Notes: generated from the letters alone by a model not told the origin. A stretch of DNA of 64,000 bases from Tamlana flava (GCF_041287255.1 NZ_JBGGTX010000002.1:124001-188000); one strand, 5' to 3'. Shown: positions 1 through 8,566, counted from the stretch's first letter. Numbers and translations are program-made.

Positions 1-490
1 TTTCTTCCAACCTTCTTTCATTGCAAAATCTTGATGGCACTTTTTCAAGCGTTACTTTTGGCAAGTTGAATTTTTTCTCTATAGGTTCGTATTCTCTTTT
101 TATTGCTTTTAACTGACCGTCATTCAACCTTGAATAAGGTAATAAATCACATAACCAAACATCATCTCTTGTTAACCCCAAAGGTTTCAAGTAACTTTCG
201 TCTAATTCTATTCCCGAAGGTCCATTAAAACTTGGGGCTGCTGGTTGTAATCTTCCTATTTCGGATGGTATTTGAATTTTAGTTATAATTTGTTTTGCCT
301 CTTTCTGATTTCCTCTCCAAAATATTTCAGGTTCACTCGCAACTGCAAGAGCCTTGACTTTTACTTTATTATCTGAACCAATCCATTTTGCATGTACAGC
401 ACTTGCATATACTCCTAAGACAAAATACTTTTTCCAAGATTTATCTATTTGCTCAACCTTTTTGACTTTTTCTCCGAATGGGTAGTTCAT
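1..490 (-). CDS. Uracil-DNA-glycosylase-superfamily-like protein (3' end outside window)
   Basis: The gene starts with ATG at 490 and reads off the left edge, so only about the first 163 residues are visible. The visible part has a 'VLGVYASAVHAKW' stretch near residue 30, 'ASEPEIFW' near 55, and 'NGPSGIELD...GLTRDDVWLCDLLPY' around residues 90-120. This order resembles the nucleotide-binding fold of the uracil-DNA glycosylase superfamily, in which an early glycine-rich loop is followed by a W/F-rich middle section. That assignment is my inference; no catalytic residue can be proven from this fragment. It is the last gene of the minus-strand cassette-like series and lies directly downstream of an attC-like palindrome, so it is probably mobile cargo. 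It could be another DNA-base-recognising enzyme or an uncharacterised family. Confidence 0.45.
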   Translation of the reverse strand, partial: MNYPFGEKVKKVEQIDKSWKKYFVLGVYASAVHAKWIGSDNKVKVKALAVASEPEIFWRGNQKEAKQIITKIQIPSEIGRLQPAAPSFNGPSGIELDESYLKPLGLTRDDVWLCDLLPYSRLNDGQLKAIKREYEPIEKKFNLPKVTLEKVPSRFCNERRLEE

Positions 491-505
491 TTTTCCTTAG
501 TTGGA

Positions 506-637
506 TATAACGGTTTGGCTATGATTCCGTTGCGATGAAAATCCGTAGGATTTTCGGAGTAGGAATCGAGCCAAGTTAAAGGTAACAAATTTTGGTCTAG
601 CATGTTGCAAGCAATGGATTATAGCCGATGTTGGCAG
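506..637. repeat. attC-like imperfect palindrome (cassette boundary)
   Basis: The outer arms are TATAACGGTTTGGCTAT (506-522) and ATAGCCGATGTTGGCAG (621-637). Inside them are GATTCC/GGAATC and a perfect 8-bp hairpin, GAAAATCC (537-544) against GGATTTTC (548-555). Two other sites with the same architecture lie at 8934-9070 and 9730-9867. It separates the gene ending at 644 from the gene starting at 490, both on the minus strand. The layout (outer R box, spacer, inner L box, variable centre) is that of integron attC sites, although the core does not match the GTTRRRY consensus exactly. Confidence 0.6.
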
Positions 638-643
638 TAGTTT

Positions 644-952
644 TTATTTTTCTGAGTATTTCTGAATTTCAGTCGAGTCACAAATAATAATGTCCCTATT
701 TCCATTTAACTCTTTTAATTTTAGAATGCAGTCCTCAAAAGACGAAAATTTATGGTGCCGAGATTGTCCATATTTTTGACCTACTTGAGTATATAATCTC
801 CAAAAATTATTACTTTTTTTTTCGATATATCCTTCGTTAGATTTAAAATCATATGAAATTGAGTAATAGTTCGTGCCTAAAATTTGTCTGCCTTCATTGT
901 CTCTAATAAATGCAACGTCTTTAATACCATCTTTCACAACATATAAATTCAT
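644..952 (-). CDS. Hypothetical cassette protein, 102 aa
   Basis: I do not recognise this family. The ATG at 952 gives a 102-residue protein beginning MNLYVVKDGIKDVAF. A longer reading exists only with a TTG start at 991 and would overlap the neighbour, so I prefer the ATG, which follows an A-rich leader typical of Bacteroidota. The protein has no signal peptide or membrane segment. Its pattern alternates short beta-like stretches (ILGTNYYSISYDF, FWRLYTQVG) with charged turns, and the C-terminal half contains a helix-like FEDCILKLKELNG, as in a small alpha/beta protein. It lies 17 bp downstream of the gene at 970-1512, in the same group of minus-strand genes, and is followed by the attC-like site at 506-637. 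Confidence 0.5.
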   Translation of the reverse strand: MNLYVVKDGIKDVAFIRDNEGRQILGTNYYSISYDFKSNEGYIEKKSNNFWRLYTQVGQKYGQSRHHKFSSFEDCILKLKELNGNRDIIICDSTEIQKYSEK

Positions 953-969
953 ACTTATTTTGTTTTTGT

Positions 970-1512
970 TTAAAGTAAGCTGTTGGTCCAAAACAATTCA
1001 TTAAACTTTTCAAGAAAATCAATCGTATTCTTAAAATCTTTTCGGTCAATATAAATTTCTAGTTCTTCCAAACTTGGAATATAAACTTTTAGATGCACCT
1101 CTTGGTCGTTCTCATCATAGTCTAAATAGTTATAAATAAAGCAAACGTGTTTATCTGCTCCCAAATACTCATTATTAGCCAACCAATTTTTTAAATTAGG
1201 TGGAGAATTTTTAATTTTTTCATATTCTATTAATTCCTGCTCAAAATACTTTTCATATCTATGAAAATCTGAAATCTTATCAAGAGCTTCATACAAATCC
1301 AAAAAGATTTCATGGTCGGTTGGTTTTCCAAATGGAGGTAGTCGGATTACAGTACCATCATCATCTGTAAAAAGATGTTGGCTGTAAACAAAATCATAAG
1401 TCTTTTTAAATAAATCTGAATATTTTAAAAGCCACCATTCAATTTGTGATATTTTTATTTTTCCGTTATTATTAAGCCGTTTTAATTCAGATATTTTAAT
1501 ATTCAACTTCAT
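970..1512 (-). CDS. Hypothetical acidic protein, 180 aa
   Basis: Family not recognised. The ATG at 1512 overlaps the stop of the upstream reading frame in a TAATG junction, which suggests translational coupling. The 180-residue product is soluble by appearance, lysine- and glutamate-rich in the N-terminal two thirds, with a middle section FHRYEKYFEQELIEYEKIKN that should form a long helix. The C-terminal part (HLKVYIPSLEELEIYIDRKDFKNTIDFLEKFNELFW) looks like a beta strand followed by amphipathic helices. It is probably expressed with the small genes at 644-952 and 1512-1793. Proteins of this size and composition are common as immunity proteins or unknown cargo in flavobacterial cassette arrays, but nothing in the sequence proves that role here. 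Confidence 0.55.
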   Translation of the reverse strand: MKLNIKISELKRLNNNGKIKISQIEWWLLKYSDLFKKTYDFVYSQHLFTDDDGTVIRLPPFGKPTDHEIFLDLYEALDKISDFHRYEKYFEQELIEYEKIKNSPPNLKNWLANNEYLGADKHVCFIYNYLDYDENDQEVHLKVYIPSLEELEIYIDRKDFKNTIDFLEKFNELFWTNSLL

Positions 1513-1793
1513 TATTTATTTAGCTTTCGAGAACGGTTGTAATAAAGTAAGAACAGACCAGATGAAATTATAAACGTAGAAATTGCTGGTTTATAATTGT
1601 AGAAGTAAACTTTACTGTAAGACCAACCTCCCCCAAATGCACTTCTTTTTACCCATTCAGAGTCGTGAAAAGTACTATTGAATACTATAATACTGATTAT
1701 AAACCCAAGTGTCAATGAAAGAATTATGTTATTGACTAATTTTTATGAGCCATTTATTAAAAAATGAATGAAATGTTTAAATTGATTTTTCAT
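1512..1793 (-). pseudogene. Two-helix membrane protein gene with in-frame stop
   Basis: The only ATG in this frame is at 1793 and starts a peptide MKNQFKHFIHFLINGS that ends at an in-frame TAA (1743-1745). The same frame then continues without interruption for about 76 codons to a stop at 1512. The continuation has two membrane segments: NNIILSLTLGFIISIIVF, and STFIISSGLFLLYY close to a basic C-terminus (NRSRKLNK). No ATG lies inside the continuation; only a TTG at 1715 could start it. The simplest reading is a small membrane protein inactivated by a nonsense mutation. A short protein of 67 residues started at the TTG remains possible. The stop overlaps the start of the next gene (TAATG). Confidence 0.5.
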
Positions 1794-1820
1794 GGGTGTT
1801 ATTTAAATTACTGGCAACAG

Positions 1821-1886
1821 TTGGATAAACGTATTACGTTTATCTACATTATATTTATTCCGTTAAATATACATAATATTCTTACA
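1821..1886. repeat. Dispersed 65-bp repeat with internal palindrome, copy 1
   Basis: This stretch is nearly identical to 11111-11176, with about four to six differences in 66 positions. The similarity fades over the following 25 bases. It contains an inverted repeat GATAAACGTA/TACGTTTATC (1824-1844, one central base). Both copies lie immediately upstream of the first gene of a minus-strand gene group and directly beside attC-like core remnants (CTGGCAACAG here). It may be a promoter or leader module, or the end of a mobile unit. Confidence 0.7.
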
Positions 1887-1936
1887 CTTTAAGAGAGTTC
1901 TTAACGTAATTGAAACTGCTTTTAGCTATTTGAGAT

Positions 1937-2278
1937 ATGTCTCATCTGTTTTTGGAAAATATTTTCCAATTACTACATATACAAGCAACAAAAACTACAA
2001 TATATAGTGAAATTTGTGATATGAAATATACCTCCTTTTTTTCGACTATTGTAAAAGAGCAAGGACAGCCCCATCTATCAAATGACCAGTTTAGGCGGAT
2101 GATGAACATTGTACATTTGGAGTCCTATATTGACGCATTGTACTTTCTGCAAAAAAAGGAGAAACACAGGCGATATGAGATGCTGATATTCGCAAAGCAC
2201 AGAAAATTGGTTGAAAATACAGGTAATTTAGAGCCTAAGCTATTGATGGAAGAAATGGTTAGATTTTCAAGAATTTAG
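1937..2278 (+). CDS. Hypothetical protein, 113 aa
   Basis: Family not recognised. The ATG at 1937 gives 113 residues with a predicted all-helical, basic character: SNDQFRRMMNIVHLESYIDALYFLQKKEKHRRYEMLIFAKHRKLVEN has the heptad-like spacing of packed helices. It is on the plus strand, opposite to the cassette-like genes to its left, and its stop overlaps by 4 bp the stop of the convergent gene at 2275-2469. A second possible start is the Met at residue 29 (MKYTSFFSTI), which would give a protein of 85 residues. No signal peptide is evident. I cannot assign a function; the mixed orientation suggests a separate insertion from its neighbours. Confidence 0.4.
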   Translation: MSHLFLENIFQLLHIQATKTTIYSEICDMKYTSFFSTIVKEQGQPHLSNDQFRRMMNIVHLESYIDALYFLQKKEKHRRYEMLIFAKHRKLVENTGNLEPKLLMEEMVRFSRI

Positions 2279-2469
2279 TTTTTGATAATCCCACAGAACT
2301 GAAAGCACTCGACATACTCATTTGGATTTAGTTCGCCTTCAGCCAGTACGAAGCCAAAGCCGTTCCATTTTCCCTTGGAAATACGGTATCCCTTGTCAAT
2401 ATCCTGTATCTTTAAATTGTACGACCCATGAATTGAGGGGATATGCCATTGTAAATCTTTAAAATTCAT
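2275..2469 (-). CDS. Small hypothetical protein, 64 aa
   Basis: Starts with ATG at 2469 and ends in the last codon of the convergent gene at 1937-2278. The 64-residue product (MNFKDLQWHIPSIHGSYN...) is rich in aromatic and glycine residues (KGKWNGFGFVLAEGELNPNEYVECFQFCGI) and probably folds as a small beta-sheet domain. It has two cysteines close together near the C-terminus but no clear metal-binding pair. It is divergent from the SRAP gene that starts 28 bp away, so the two share a very short promoter region. Function unknown. Confidence 0.4.
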   Translation of the reverse strand: MNFKDLQWHIPSIHGSYNLKIQDIDKGYRISKGKWNGFGFVLAEGELNPNEYVECFQFCGIIKN

Positions 2470-2497
2470 AACTTTATAAAGATAAAATAAATCGCTG

Positions 2498-3268
2498 ATG
2501 TGCTACGATATAAAAGCAAATTTAGAAACACAGTTAAAAAGAGCCAGGCAAAGAGGAGATGCGAGTGCAGTAGAGGAAATAATGGAGAGGTTGATACCGT
2601 ATACCGATTTGCCAATCTACCATGCCTCTGGGTTTAGCCATCCAGAACTGCTTATTTATACTGATGAGTCTCCAGATTTTCCAACGGTAGCAACATGGGG
2701 GTTGGTACCACATTGGGTGAAGGATGATGCAGGTGTTAGGAAGATTTGGAACAACACCCTGAATGCTAGAGGTGAAACGATTTTTGAAAAACCATCCTTT
2801 AGGTATGCTGCTGAACATAATAGATGTTTAATCTACCTAGATGGTTTTTATGAGCACCATCATTACGGTAAGAATACCTATCCCTATTTTATTTATAGGA
2901 AGGATGGTAAGCCCATTGTCTTGGCTGGGCTATGGTCGGAATGGAGGCACGATAATGGCGGAATAATGAACACATTTACCATTGTTACCACTGAAGGCAA
3001 CCCCATGATGGCCAGAATACATAACAACCCAAAACTAAAGGGCCCGAGAATGCCACTGATATTGACCGAGGAGGAAGAAGATAAGTGGTTGGCACCTATT
3101 AACGATGACTTGGATGAAACCGCCGTTAAAGAGCTTATAAGGCCTTTTCCTGAAGAAGAATTAGCATCGCATACTGTTGCTAAACTAAGGGGCAAGGAAT
3201 ATGCTGGTAATGTTGAGGAGATTTCGGAAGAGGTGGTTTATCCTGAGCTGAATACTTTATTTAATTGA
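2498..3268 (+). CDS. SRAP family protein (YedK/HMCES-type abasic-site crosslinker)
   Basis: SRAP proteins recognise abasic sites in single-stranded DNA and form a stable thiazolidine crosslink through the N-terminal cysteine, protecting replication forks. All landmarks are visible in this 256-residue protein. Cys2 follows the initiator Met, which must be removed for activity and so fixes the ATG at 2498. The NARGE motif is at 89-93 (Asn89), the active-site Glu119 lies in LDGFYEHH, and His175 lies in ARIHNNP followed by RMPLIL. Length is close to the usual 220-250. E. coli yedK and human HMCES are the reference members. It lies between accessory genes and next to McrBC, a common placement in mobile DNA where it may cope with DNA damage. 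Assignment is secure; its role here in defence or repair is inferred. Confidence 0.92.
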   Translation: MCYDIKANLETQLKRARQRGDASAVEEIMERLIPYTDLPIYHASGFSHPELLIYTDESPDFPTVATWGLVPHWVKDDAGVRKIWNNTLNARGETIFEKPSFRYAAEHNRCLIYLDGFYEHHHYGKNTYPYFIYRKDGKPIVLAGLWSEWRHDNGGIMNTFTIVTTEGNPMMARIHNNPKLKGPRMPLILTEEEEDKWLAPINDDLDETAVKELIRPFPEEELASHTVAKLRGKEYAGNVEEISEEVVYPELNTLFN

Positions 3269-3486
3269 TGTTATTGCCTCTGTTCTTGGATTAACTTTTT
3301 TCCTTCATCTAAATTGATACTAGTGCTTTGACTAAACTGAATTAAAGTCAGTTAGCTCTTACTATAACTACCTTTATTGTTTTTATTGAAGGGTGTAATT
3401 ACGTCAGCTCCTTGCTTGAGCCTTTTCAAGTTTTACTCAAACGATAAATCATTGTTATTTAGGATAGTTCAGGATCTATAATTTTT

Positions 3487-4740
3487 TCAATTATTTATTT
3501 CCAACAGATTCAAAATATCTTCTGCTAAAAAAGGGTTCAAATTTTTACCTGATAACACCTTTATAAATCCGAGCTTGCATTTATTTTCTCCTTTTCTTCC
3601 TTTATGGAAAGACCCAAATTCAGTTTTTTCTGGATTGGAAGATGGATATAGCAAAATGCTTTTTGAGGAGTTCCAATACATGTTATATGCAAACATTTGC
3701 TTTAAATCATCATCACCTGGTTTATTCGGGTCGATAACTTTCCATTTGGTGTCAATTATGAAAGTTTCTTGGGAACCATCTGGTTTAGAATAGTTTAAAA
3801 CAATATCTGGTTTTATAAGTTTACGCTCCCAGAATTTGTCACTATTTTGGAATTTAACCTTTAAATTATCATCTTGATGCTTAGCCAATATTCGATAGAC
3901 GTATTCTTCCCAAAGTTTATTCATGTCAAATAACAGTGCCAACATATTTTCATCACCACCTTTAATATCTGGTGAATAATTAAGAAGAATCATTTTGGAA
4001 ATTTTAATAGCCTCATCGTAGATTGTTGATTTCCGATTAGCTACCAATGATTCAAAATGGGTTTTATTGATGCTGTTTTCTTTAACCTCTGGAAAATTTC
4101 CCAATGTCCTAACTATAGAATCTGTTAGTGAAGTATTGTTAGTTATAGTCTTCAATACCAAAAGTGCCTTATACAAAATTTGATTTAATAAGTGATCATA
4201 ATCGTAAACCTGGTGTATAGTATAAAATCGCTCCTTATGTATTAGATTGTTTTGGATGTTCTTACCGAAATTAAGTCGCCCTTTAAGTGCATTCAAATTT
4301 CCACTATTCTTTCTGTATTTTTTTATTAGCCCATGTTCCAATAAGTAATCTACTTCTTTAATGAACATTTCAAAATATAAATCGAGAAGAGAATAGTATC
4401 GCTTTCTTAATGAGGCTTCACTGACAGAGTCTACTTTAACCTTTTTACATTTAGCAAGCATCTTTAACAAGATATCATGCCAATATTTTTTGTCGTCCTC
4501 TGAAGCCTTTAGCTTATCAGCCTTAGGCAAAATTTCAATAGTTATATTTCCAATTTGGATGACGCCTACATAGTGTTTGAACTTAACACCGTTTCTGATT
4601 CCATCGAAATAAATATTATTGTTTTTGTCGTTATACTCCCAGAGTTTATTGATTACTTTTTCGCCAAGTTCCTTGCCTTCCGAACACTTTGAGTGAATGG
4701 TTAATTTTTCATATTCAAAAACCCTTATTAATCGGCTCAT
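3487..4740 (-). CDS. mcrC: McrC-family nuclease subunit of type IV restriction system
   Basis: McrC joins the McrB AAA+ GTPase ring, stimulates it and supplies the nuclease that cuts DNA containing modified cytosines. The 417-residue protein matches the family in length. The N-terminal region ends in a GNITIEILPKADK motif (about residues 66-78), typical of McrC. The C-terminal third holds a PD-(D/E)XK nuclease core: KPDIVLNY about residue 310, then FIIDTKWKVID around 325-335 with the Asp-x-Lys catalytic pair. The ATG at 4740 follows directly on the stop of mcrB at 4741, so the two are translationally coupled. Product and system type are well supported; the recognised modification cannot be read from the sequence. 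Confidence 0.93.
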   Translation of the reverse strand: MSRLIRVFEYEKLTIHSKCSEGKELGEKVINKLWEYNDKNNNIYFDGIRNGVKFKHYVGVIQIGNITIEILPKADKLKASEDDKKYWHDILLKMLAKCKKVKVDSVSEASLRKRYYSLLDLYFEMFIKEVDYLLEHGLIKKYRKNSGNLNALKGRLNFGKNIQNNLIHKERFYTIHQVYDYDHLLNQILYKALLVLKTITNNTSLTDSIVRTLGNFPEVKENSINKTHFESLVANRKSTIYDEAIKISKMILLNYSPDIKGGDENMLALLFDMNKLWEEYVYRILAKHQDDNLKVKFQNSDKFWERKLIKPDIVLNYSKPDGSQETFIIDTKWKVIDPNKPGDDDLKQMFAYNMYWNSSKSILLYPSSNPEKTEFGSFHKGRKGENKCKLGFIKVLSGKNLNPFLAEDILNLLEINN

Positions 4741-7392
4741 TTAAATACTTTTAAAATCCCATCTTTCGGAAGTTGTAATTTTATAGACTGGCCTTTCCTT
4801 TAAATCTGAAGATACATCCGTATCATATCCTTCAAATTTTGCAAATTCAAAATCATCAGAAACGTCCTTAGTGACAAAGCTATCACCAAGCACTAATCCA
4901 ATTTTACCATAATCGCCGAAGAAATATTCTTCTAATAATGGTATTACTTCATTTTGAAAGCACTTTTTCAAAGAAGGCAAATCATTAACCTTCAAGAAAT
5001 AGGAATGCCCTATTTTATGATCTTTATCTATTAGTTTTTCAATACGAATATTGATGGTTTCCAATAAATCCTTTAAGTTTACTCCATCCACAATCCCGTA
5101 TACTTTTCCTGAACGGCCTTCAGTTAGAATTAATTCTGGTTTAGGTGGCTTTTCATTAAAGGAAAAACGACGTCTTAAAGCGGTATCAAGAGCCTCAATA
5201 CTCCTGTCTGCAGTATTCATAGTTCCAATAATATGTACGTTTTGGGGCACTTTAAATGGAACTTTGGAGTATGGTAAAATGACTTCCAATTCTTCCTTCC
5301 CTCCTGCACGTTTATCTTTTTCTATAAGCGTAATTAACTCACCAAAAATTGAAGATACATTTCCTCTATTAATCTCGTCTATGATTAGCACATAATCTTT
5401 TACTTTTTTTGATTCAGATTCTATAAGTTGCCCATTATTAACAAAAAAATCTTTTTTCATTTTAACATCACTGGTACTTGTATCTGCCAATTGACATATT
5501 CTTTTAAACACGCCATCTTCGATCTTATAAAACACCTCTTTCTTTTCATTTATCTTAGGCTTAATCCCCTCTACAAAATCTTCATAGCTAAAAGATTGAT
5601 GAAAAGTGCAGAATGCAATTTGACCATTGGTATTATCCCAATTTTTGATTAGGAGCTCCTTAAATCTTTTATTCAATGCATCACGATTATTTTTATTTTC
5701 AGTATAAAAATCAGGATCTACAATTTTTAAAGACTCGTTAACAGTATTAAATGTTTTTCCGGTCCCTGGAGGTCCAAACAATATTTTGTTCAATACTTTA
5801 TTCTCTTGTTTCATAGATGTTGAATTCACAAATTGTGATCTAAAATTTTTATCATAAACAGCCTTCTCAAACTCATTATTACTATGTTTTCTAAAGCCTG
5901 TTTTATTTGTTCTTTTAAGTTCTTGGTCAAATCCTTTAAAAATGGAATCTTTATCAGATTCTGAAAAATTTACTTCATTAAAATGTGTATAGTATGGATG
6001 AGGTGCATTTCCTTTAAACGCCTCACTATTTGGTCTTATTTTATCTATTGAAAGAACACCAAATTTTCCTTTTTTATTAGACTTGAAAAGACTCCAAGAA
6101 TAACGCTGACCAATTGTGAAGCTTAAATTGTTATTAGTGGTACTAAATAACAGTCTATCATCTCCTTCTTCTAATTTAAATTCATCCAACACTTCAAATA
6201 GAAATGAAAAGTAAGTTCTTAAATCTTCATGATTGAATTTCTTTAAATATTCTTCAAAAGAGGAAAAATCGAAATCAGTTGAAGTTTCATTATCAGAATT
6301 TTGGTTTAAGATCCATTCTTTTATATCATTTAATTTTTCACTTAATTCAGGATTTAATTGGATTGCCTCATTCAAAATATTAATAGCAGTTTCGTTTTTT
6401 TTCAAATAGCTAAAGCCTACCTGACCAACACGATTAAGATTTTCTAAATATCCCTTTTCTTTTAGGTCTTCAATCTTATTAGGCAATACAACGCTAAGGC
6501 CTTTATCTGCAATTAAATTATAAGATTCCCTCTCATTTATATCGACCCAATCTTTTAATACCTCTGTTTTACCATAGAAGCCCACAATCTTGCCTTGGGA
6601 ATAAAAAATAATCAGATTATTACCCCCTCTAACAGCTGGAGAGTTCGTAAATTTCACAAAACCATAGACCTTATTATCTTTATTTCGAGGGTTGTCAAAA
6701 TCAAAATTCCAACTTTCGTGGGGAATATTACCACCACTAACCCAAGTATGACCACTCGTGTCCTCGCTTATTTCCTTCCAATTTTTACTGTTCCAAGTTA
6801 TATTTGCAAGGATAATACTAAATGGTGCTATACTCTTTTGGTTCTTTTTTATCTCCAAAATGTTATTTAACATTTTATCGAATTTTTCATCTGAGAAGAT
6901 CATTTCATTTCTTAGCCCCATGTCATCAATAATCTTATCTATTTTAGGCTTTTCAACTGCTAAAAATTGTTCCAAATTTTCAAGCACAGCATTTGTTTCG
7001 TACTTTTTTACATAGTCTTTGTCATCAAGCTTTTCAAACCCTCCAAGTGTTTTTATTATTTTATCATAACAAGCTAAGAGCTTCTCATCGTTTACTTTTT
7101 TAAAAATGATATGAATTTTACAGTTTTCCTGATTTTTACTATTAATTTCAACAACAAAACCGATACTTTTAGTAGAAAGATTTCCGGCTCCTATTTTTGA
7201 AAAACCAACTGAAAGATATCTATCGGTACCTTGAAACCAATACCCTTTATCTAAACGGTTATTTCTGTTTTGTTGTCTTAAACCGAATTTTAAATCAGGG
7301 ATTTGAGTTCTTTTTTGGATTAAAAAATCTAAAATTATATTGCTCCAATCCACAATACTTGATGCTTTAATTGGTGAATCTGATTTTACCAT
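4741..7392 (-). CDS. mcrB: McrB-family AAA+ GTPase of type IV restriction system
   Basis: McrB recognises modified DNA through a variable N-terminal part and translocates it with a GTP-driven AAA+ motor. In this 883-residue protein the motor occupies roughly residues 530-870. Walker A GPPGTGKT is near residue 541, Walker B VLIIDEINRGN near 675 (the NRGN following the acidic pair is characteristic), the GTMNTADRS signature near 725 and the ALRRRF arginine finger just after. The N-terminal 500 residues are unusually long and seem to contain two pieces: an initial DNA- or ligand-binding section of about 330 residues, and a section (about 390-500) resembling the DUF3578/MrcB_N region. The first piece is not E. 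coli McrB's DUF1315-like domain, so target specificity is likely different. The start ATG at 7392 lies 55 bp from the upstream nucleotidase gene. Confidence 0.9.
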   Translation of the reverse strand: MVKSDSPIKASSIVDWSNIILDFLIQKRTQIPDLKFGLRQQNRNNRLDKGYWFQGTDRYLSVGFSKIGAGNLSTKSIGFVVEINSKNQENCKIHIIFKKVNDEKLLACYDKIIKTLGGFEKLDDKDYVKKYETNAVLENLEQFLAVEKPKIDKIIDDMGLRNEMIFSDEKFDKMLNNILEIKKNQKSIAPFSIILANITWNSKNWKEISEDTSGHTWVSGGNIPHESWNFDFDNPRNKDNKVYGFVKFTNSPAVRGGNNLIIFYSQGKIVGFYGKTEVLKDWVDINERESYNLIADKGLSVVLPNKIEDLKEKGYLENLNRVGQVGFSYLKKNETAINILNEAIQLNPELSEKLNDIKEWILNQNSDNETSTDFDFSSFEEYLKKFNHEDLRTYFSFLFEVLDEFKLEEGDDRLLFSTTNNNLSFTIGQRYSWSLFKSNKKGKFGVLSIDKIRPNSEAFKGNAPHPYYTHFNEVNFSESDKDSIFKGFDQELKRTNKTGFRKHSNNEFEKAVYDKNFRSQFVNSTSMKQENKVLNKILFGPPGTGKTFNTVNESLKIVDPDFYTENKNNRDALNKRFKELLIKNWDNTNGQIAFCTFHQSFSYEDFVEGIKPKINEKKEVFYKIEDGVFKRICQLADTSTSDVKMKKDFFVNNGQLIESESKKVKDYVLIIDEINRGNVSSIFGELITLIEKDKRAGGKEELEVILPYSKVPFKVPQNVHIIGTMNTADRSIEALDTALRRRFSFNEKPPKPELILTEGRSGKVYGIVDGVNLKDLLETINIRIEKLIDKDHKIGHSYFLKVNDLPSLKKCFQNEVIPLLEEYFFGDYGKIGLVLGDSFVTKDVSDDFEFAKFEGYDTDVSSDLKERPVYKITTSERWDFKSI

Positions 7393-7447
7393 GTCCTATA
7401 ATAATCAATATTTTACAATAATTTTTTACCTCAACCAATGTTTCAAT

Positions 7448-7912
7448 TTAAACTTTTGCCAATAAAAACTCTGTTACTTTATACCAATCGGGAAATTCCT
7501 GGCTTCCAAATTGAATCCATTTACCACCAAAATCCTTTGCTCCATTATTTGGCCTATCATCAATTAAATAATCGCCTGAGTTTAAATTTTTATGATGGGA
7601 TATAATCAACCTCTTATAGAATAATGAATCTTTATCTTTTCCATAGTATTTATGCACCCATTCAATTTTATGAAGCCAAGCACTTGGGTTAAGCCAAGGC
7701 GCCGTTGACAAGAGGTATAAATCATATTTTTTAGACAGTATTTTAATAGATTCAATGGAATTAGTTATTGGTTCCATTAGCGAGAATATATTAGGTACTT
7801 CGTCCAATCGTCCCTCATATTCGTTAAGGGTGTTTTGGTCAAGTTTATCAATTCCTGTTTGGAAATCAACAAGGACATTGTCCATATCAATGTAAATTAT
7901 TTTTTTCTTCAT
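7448..7912 (-). CDS. 5'(3')-deoxyribonucleotidase, HAD superfamily (NT5C type)
   Basis: Enzymes of this family remove phosphate from deoxynucleoside monophosphates and so adjust dNTP pools. The 154-residue cytosolic protein has the HAD signature DMDNVLVDF with nucleophile Asp9 and acid/base Asp11, the second motif STAP (69-72), a basic segment around FYKRLIISHHK (98-108) that would provide the motif III lysine, and the acidic motif IV DYLIDDRPNNG (Asp118, Asp119). Spacing and length agree with the NT5C family (PF06941). It starts at the ATG at 7912 and lies just upstream of mcrB in the same direction, so it could be co-transcribed. A nucleotide-depleting phosphatase next to a restriction system may be coincidence, since this gene also follows an attC-like site. 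Confidence 0.88.
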   Translation of the reverse strand: MKKKIIYIDMDNVLVDFQTGIDKLDQNTLNEYEGRLDEVPNIFSLMEPITNSIESIKILSKKYDLYLLSTAPWLNPSAWLHKIEWVHKYYGKDKDSLFYKRLIISHHKNLNSGDYLIDDRPNNGAKDFGGKWIQFGSQEFPDWYKVTEFLLAKV

Positions 7913-7973
7913 ATTCTTTTACCTTATCGTAGCGCATCCTTCATATTGCGCAATCCATTTTTCATTTGACACA

Positions 7974-8026
7974 GAACGGTTTGTGTAAACTGATTTTTAA
8001 TGAAGTTTTACAAAGGGTTGTAGCCA
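7974..8026. repeat. Short attC-like palindrome
   Basis: A reduced version of the cassette-boundary palindrome: ACGGTTTGTGTAAAC (7977-7991) faces GTTTTACAAA (8005-8014), followed by GGGTTGTAGCCAG (8015-8027), the same kind of TTG-TAGC core seen at the other sites. The centre is only about 14 bp. It lies between the stop of the gene at 8030 and the start of the nucleotidase gene at 7912. Confidence 0.45.
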
Positions 8027-8029
8027 GTT

Positions 8030-8566
8030 TTATTCAGTGTATATTTTATATTCGTCTATTTTCATTTGCAGTCTATTGTTCAAGTATTCATTCTTGTCAT
8101 TTAGCATTTCGCTAATCATCATTGCTTCATAAAGATAATTTTGGATTTTATCTTTTTTCCAATGTTTTGGTGGCTCTTGAAGATTGGTGATTCTATCAGC
8201 TAATTTTACCATTCCAACCTCTTTTTCTAATGCATTGATACGTTTCAAACAATCAATCATTCTTTCTTTTTTTAAAGATAAGTTTTCGTCTTTCGTTAAA
8301 GCTTGAACTCCTAAAGCAACTCTATGACCAAATTTACTTTCTATCTCCTCGAAGTTTGTTTCTGTGTCTTCAATAGTATCGTGTAGTAATGCTAACTGAA
8401 TCGCAAAATCTATATCAAAACTATTATTTGTATTATAAGCCAATAATATCTCCATAGCCACATTTGAGATATGCAATAAGTAATTAGATTCCGTTCCAGG
8501 AACTGTTTGATTTTTGTGCTTTTCTCCAGCAAACTTTATTGCTTTTTGATAAATTTCTTGAGTCAT
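8030..8566 (-). CDS. MESH1-like small alarmone hydrolase (HD domain)
   Basis: This 178-residue protein is a single HD domain of the RelA/SpoT hydrolase type, which removes pyrophosphate from the 3' position of (p)ppGpp and related alarmones using Mn2+. The metal ligands are in place: His32 in LLHISNVA, His62-Asp63 in LLHDTIEDT, the catalytic Glu66-Asp67 pair, and Asp124 in VKLADRITNL. It has no synthetase, TGS or ACT domain and matches stand-alone MESH1/SAH enzymes in length (about 180). The ATG at 8566 is 19 bp after the stop of the gene at 8586-8918, with which it probably forms one two-gene cassette. Stand-alone hydrolases can act as antidotes to toxic alarmone synthetases; no synthetase is visible in this window. 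It could instead act on another nucleotide. Confidence 0.82.
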   Translation of the reverse strand: MTQEIYQKAIKFAGEKHKNQTVPGTESNYLLHISNVAMEILLAYNTNNSFDIDFAIQLALLHDTIEDTETNFEEIESKFGHRVALGVQALTKDENLSLKKERMIDCLKRINALEKEVGMVKLADRITNLQEPPKHWKKDKIQNYLYEAMMISEMLNDKNEYLNNRLQMKIDEYKIYTE

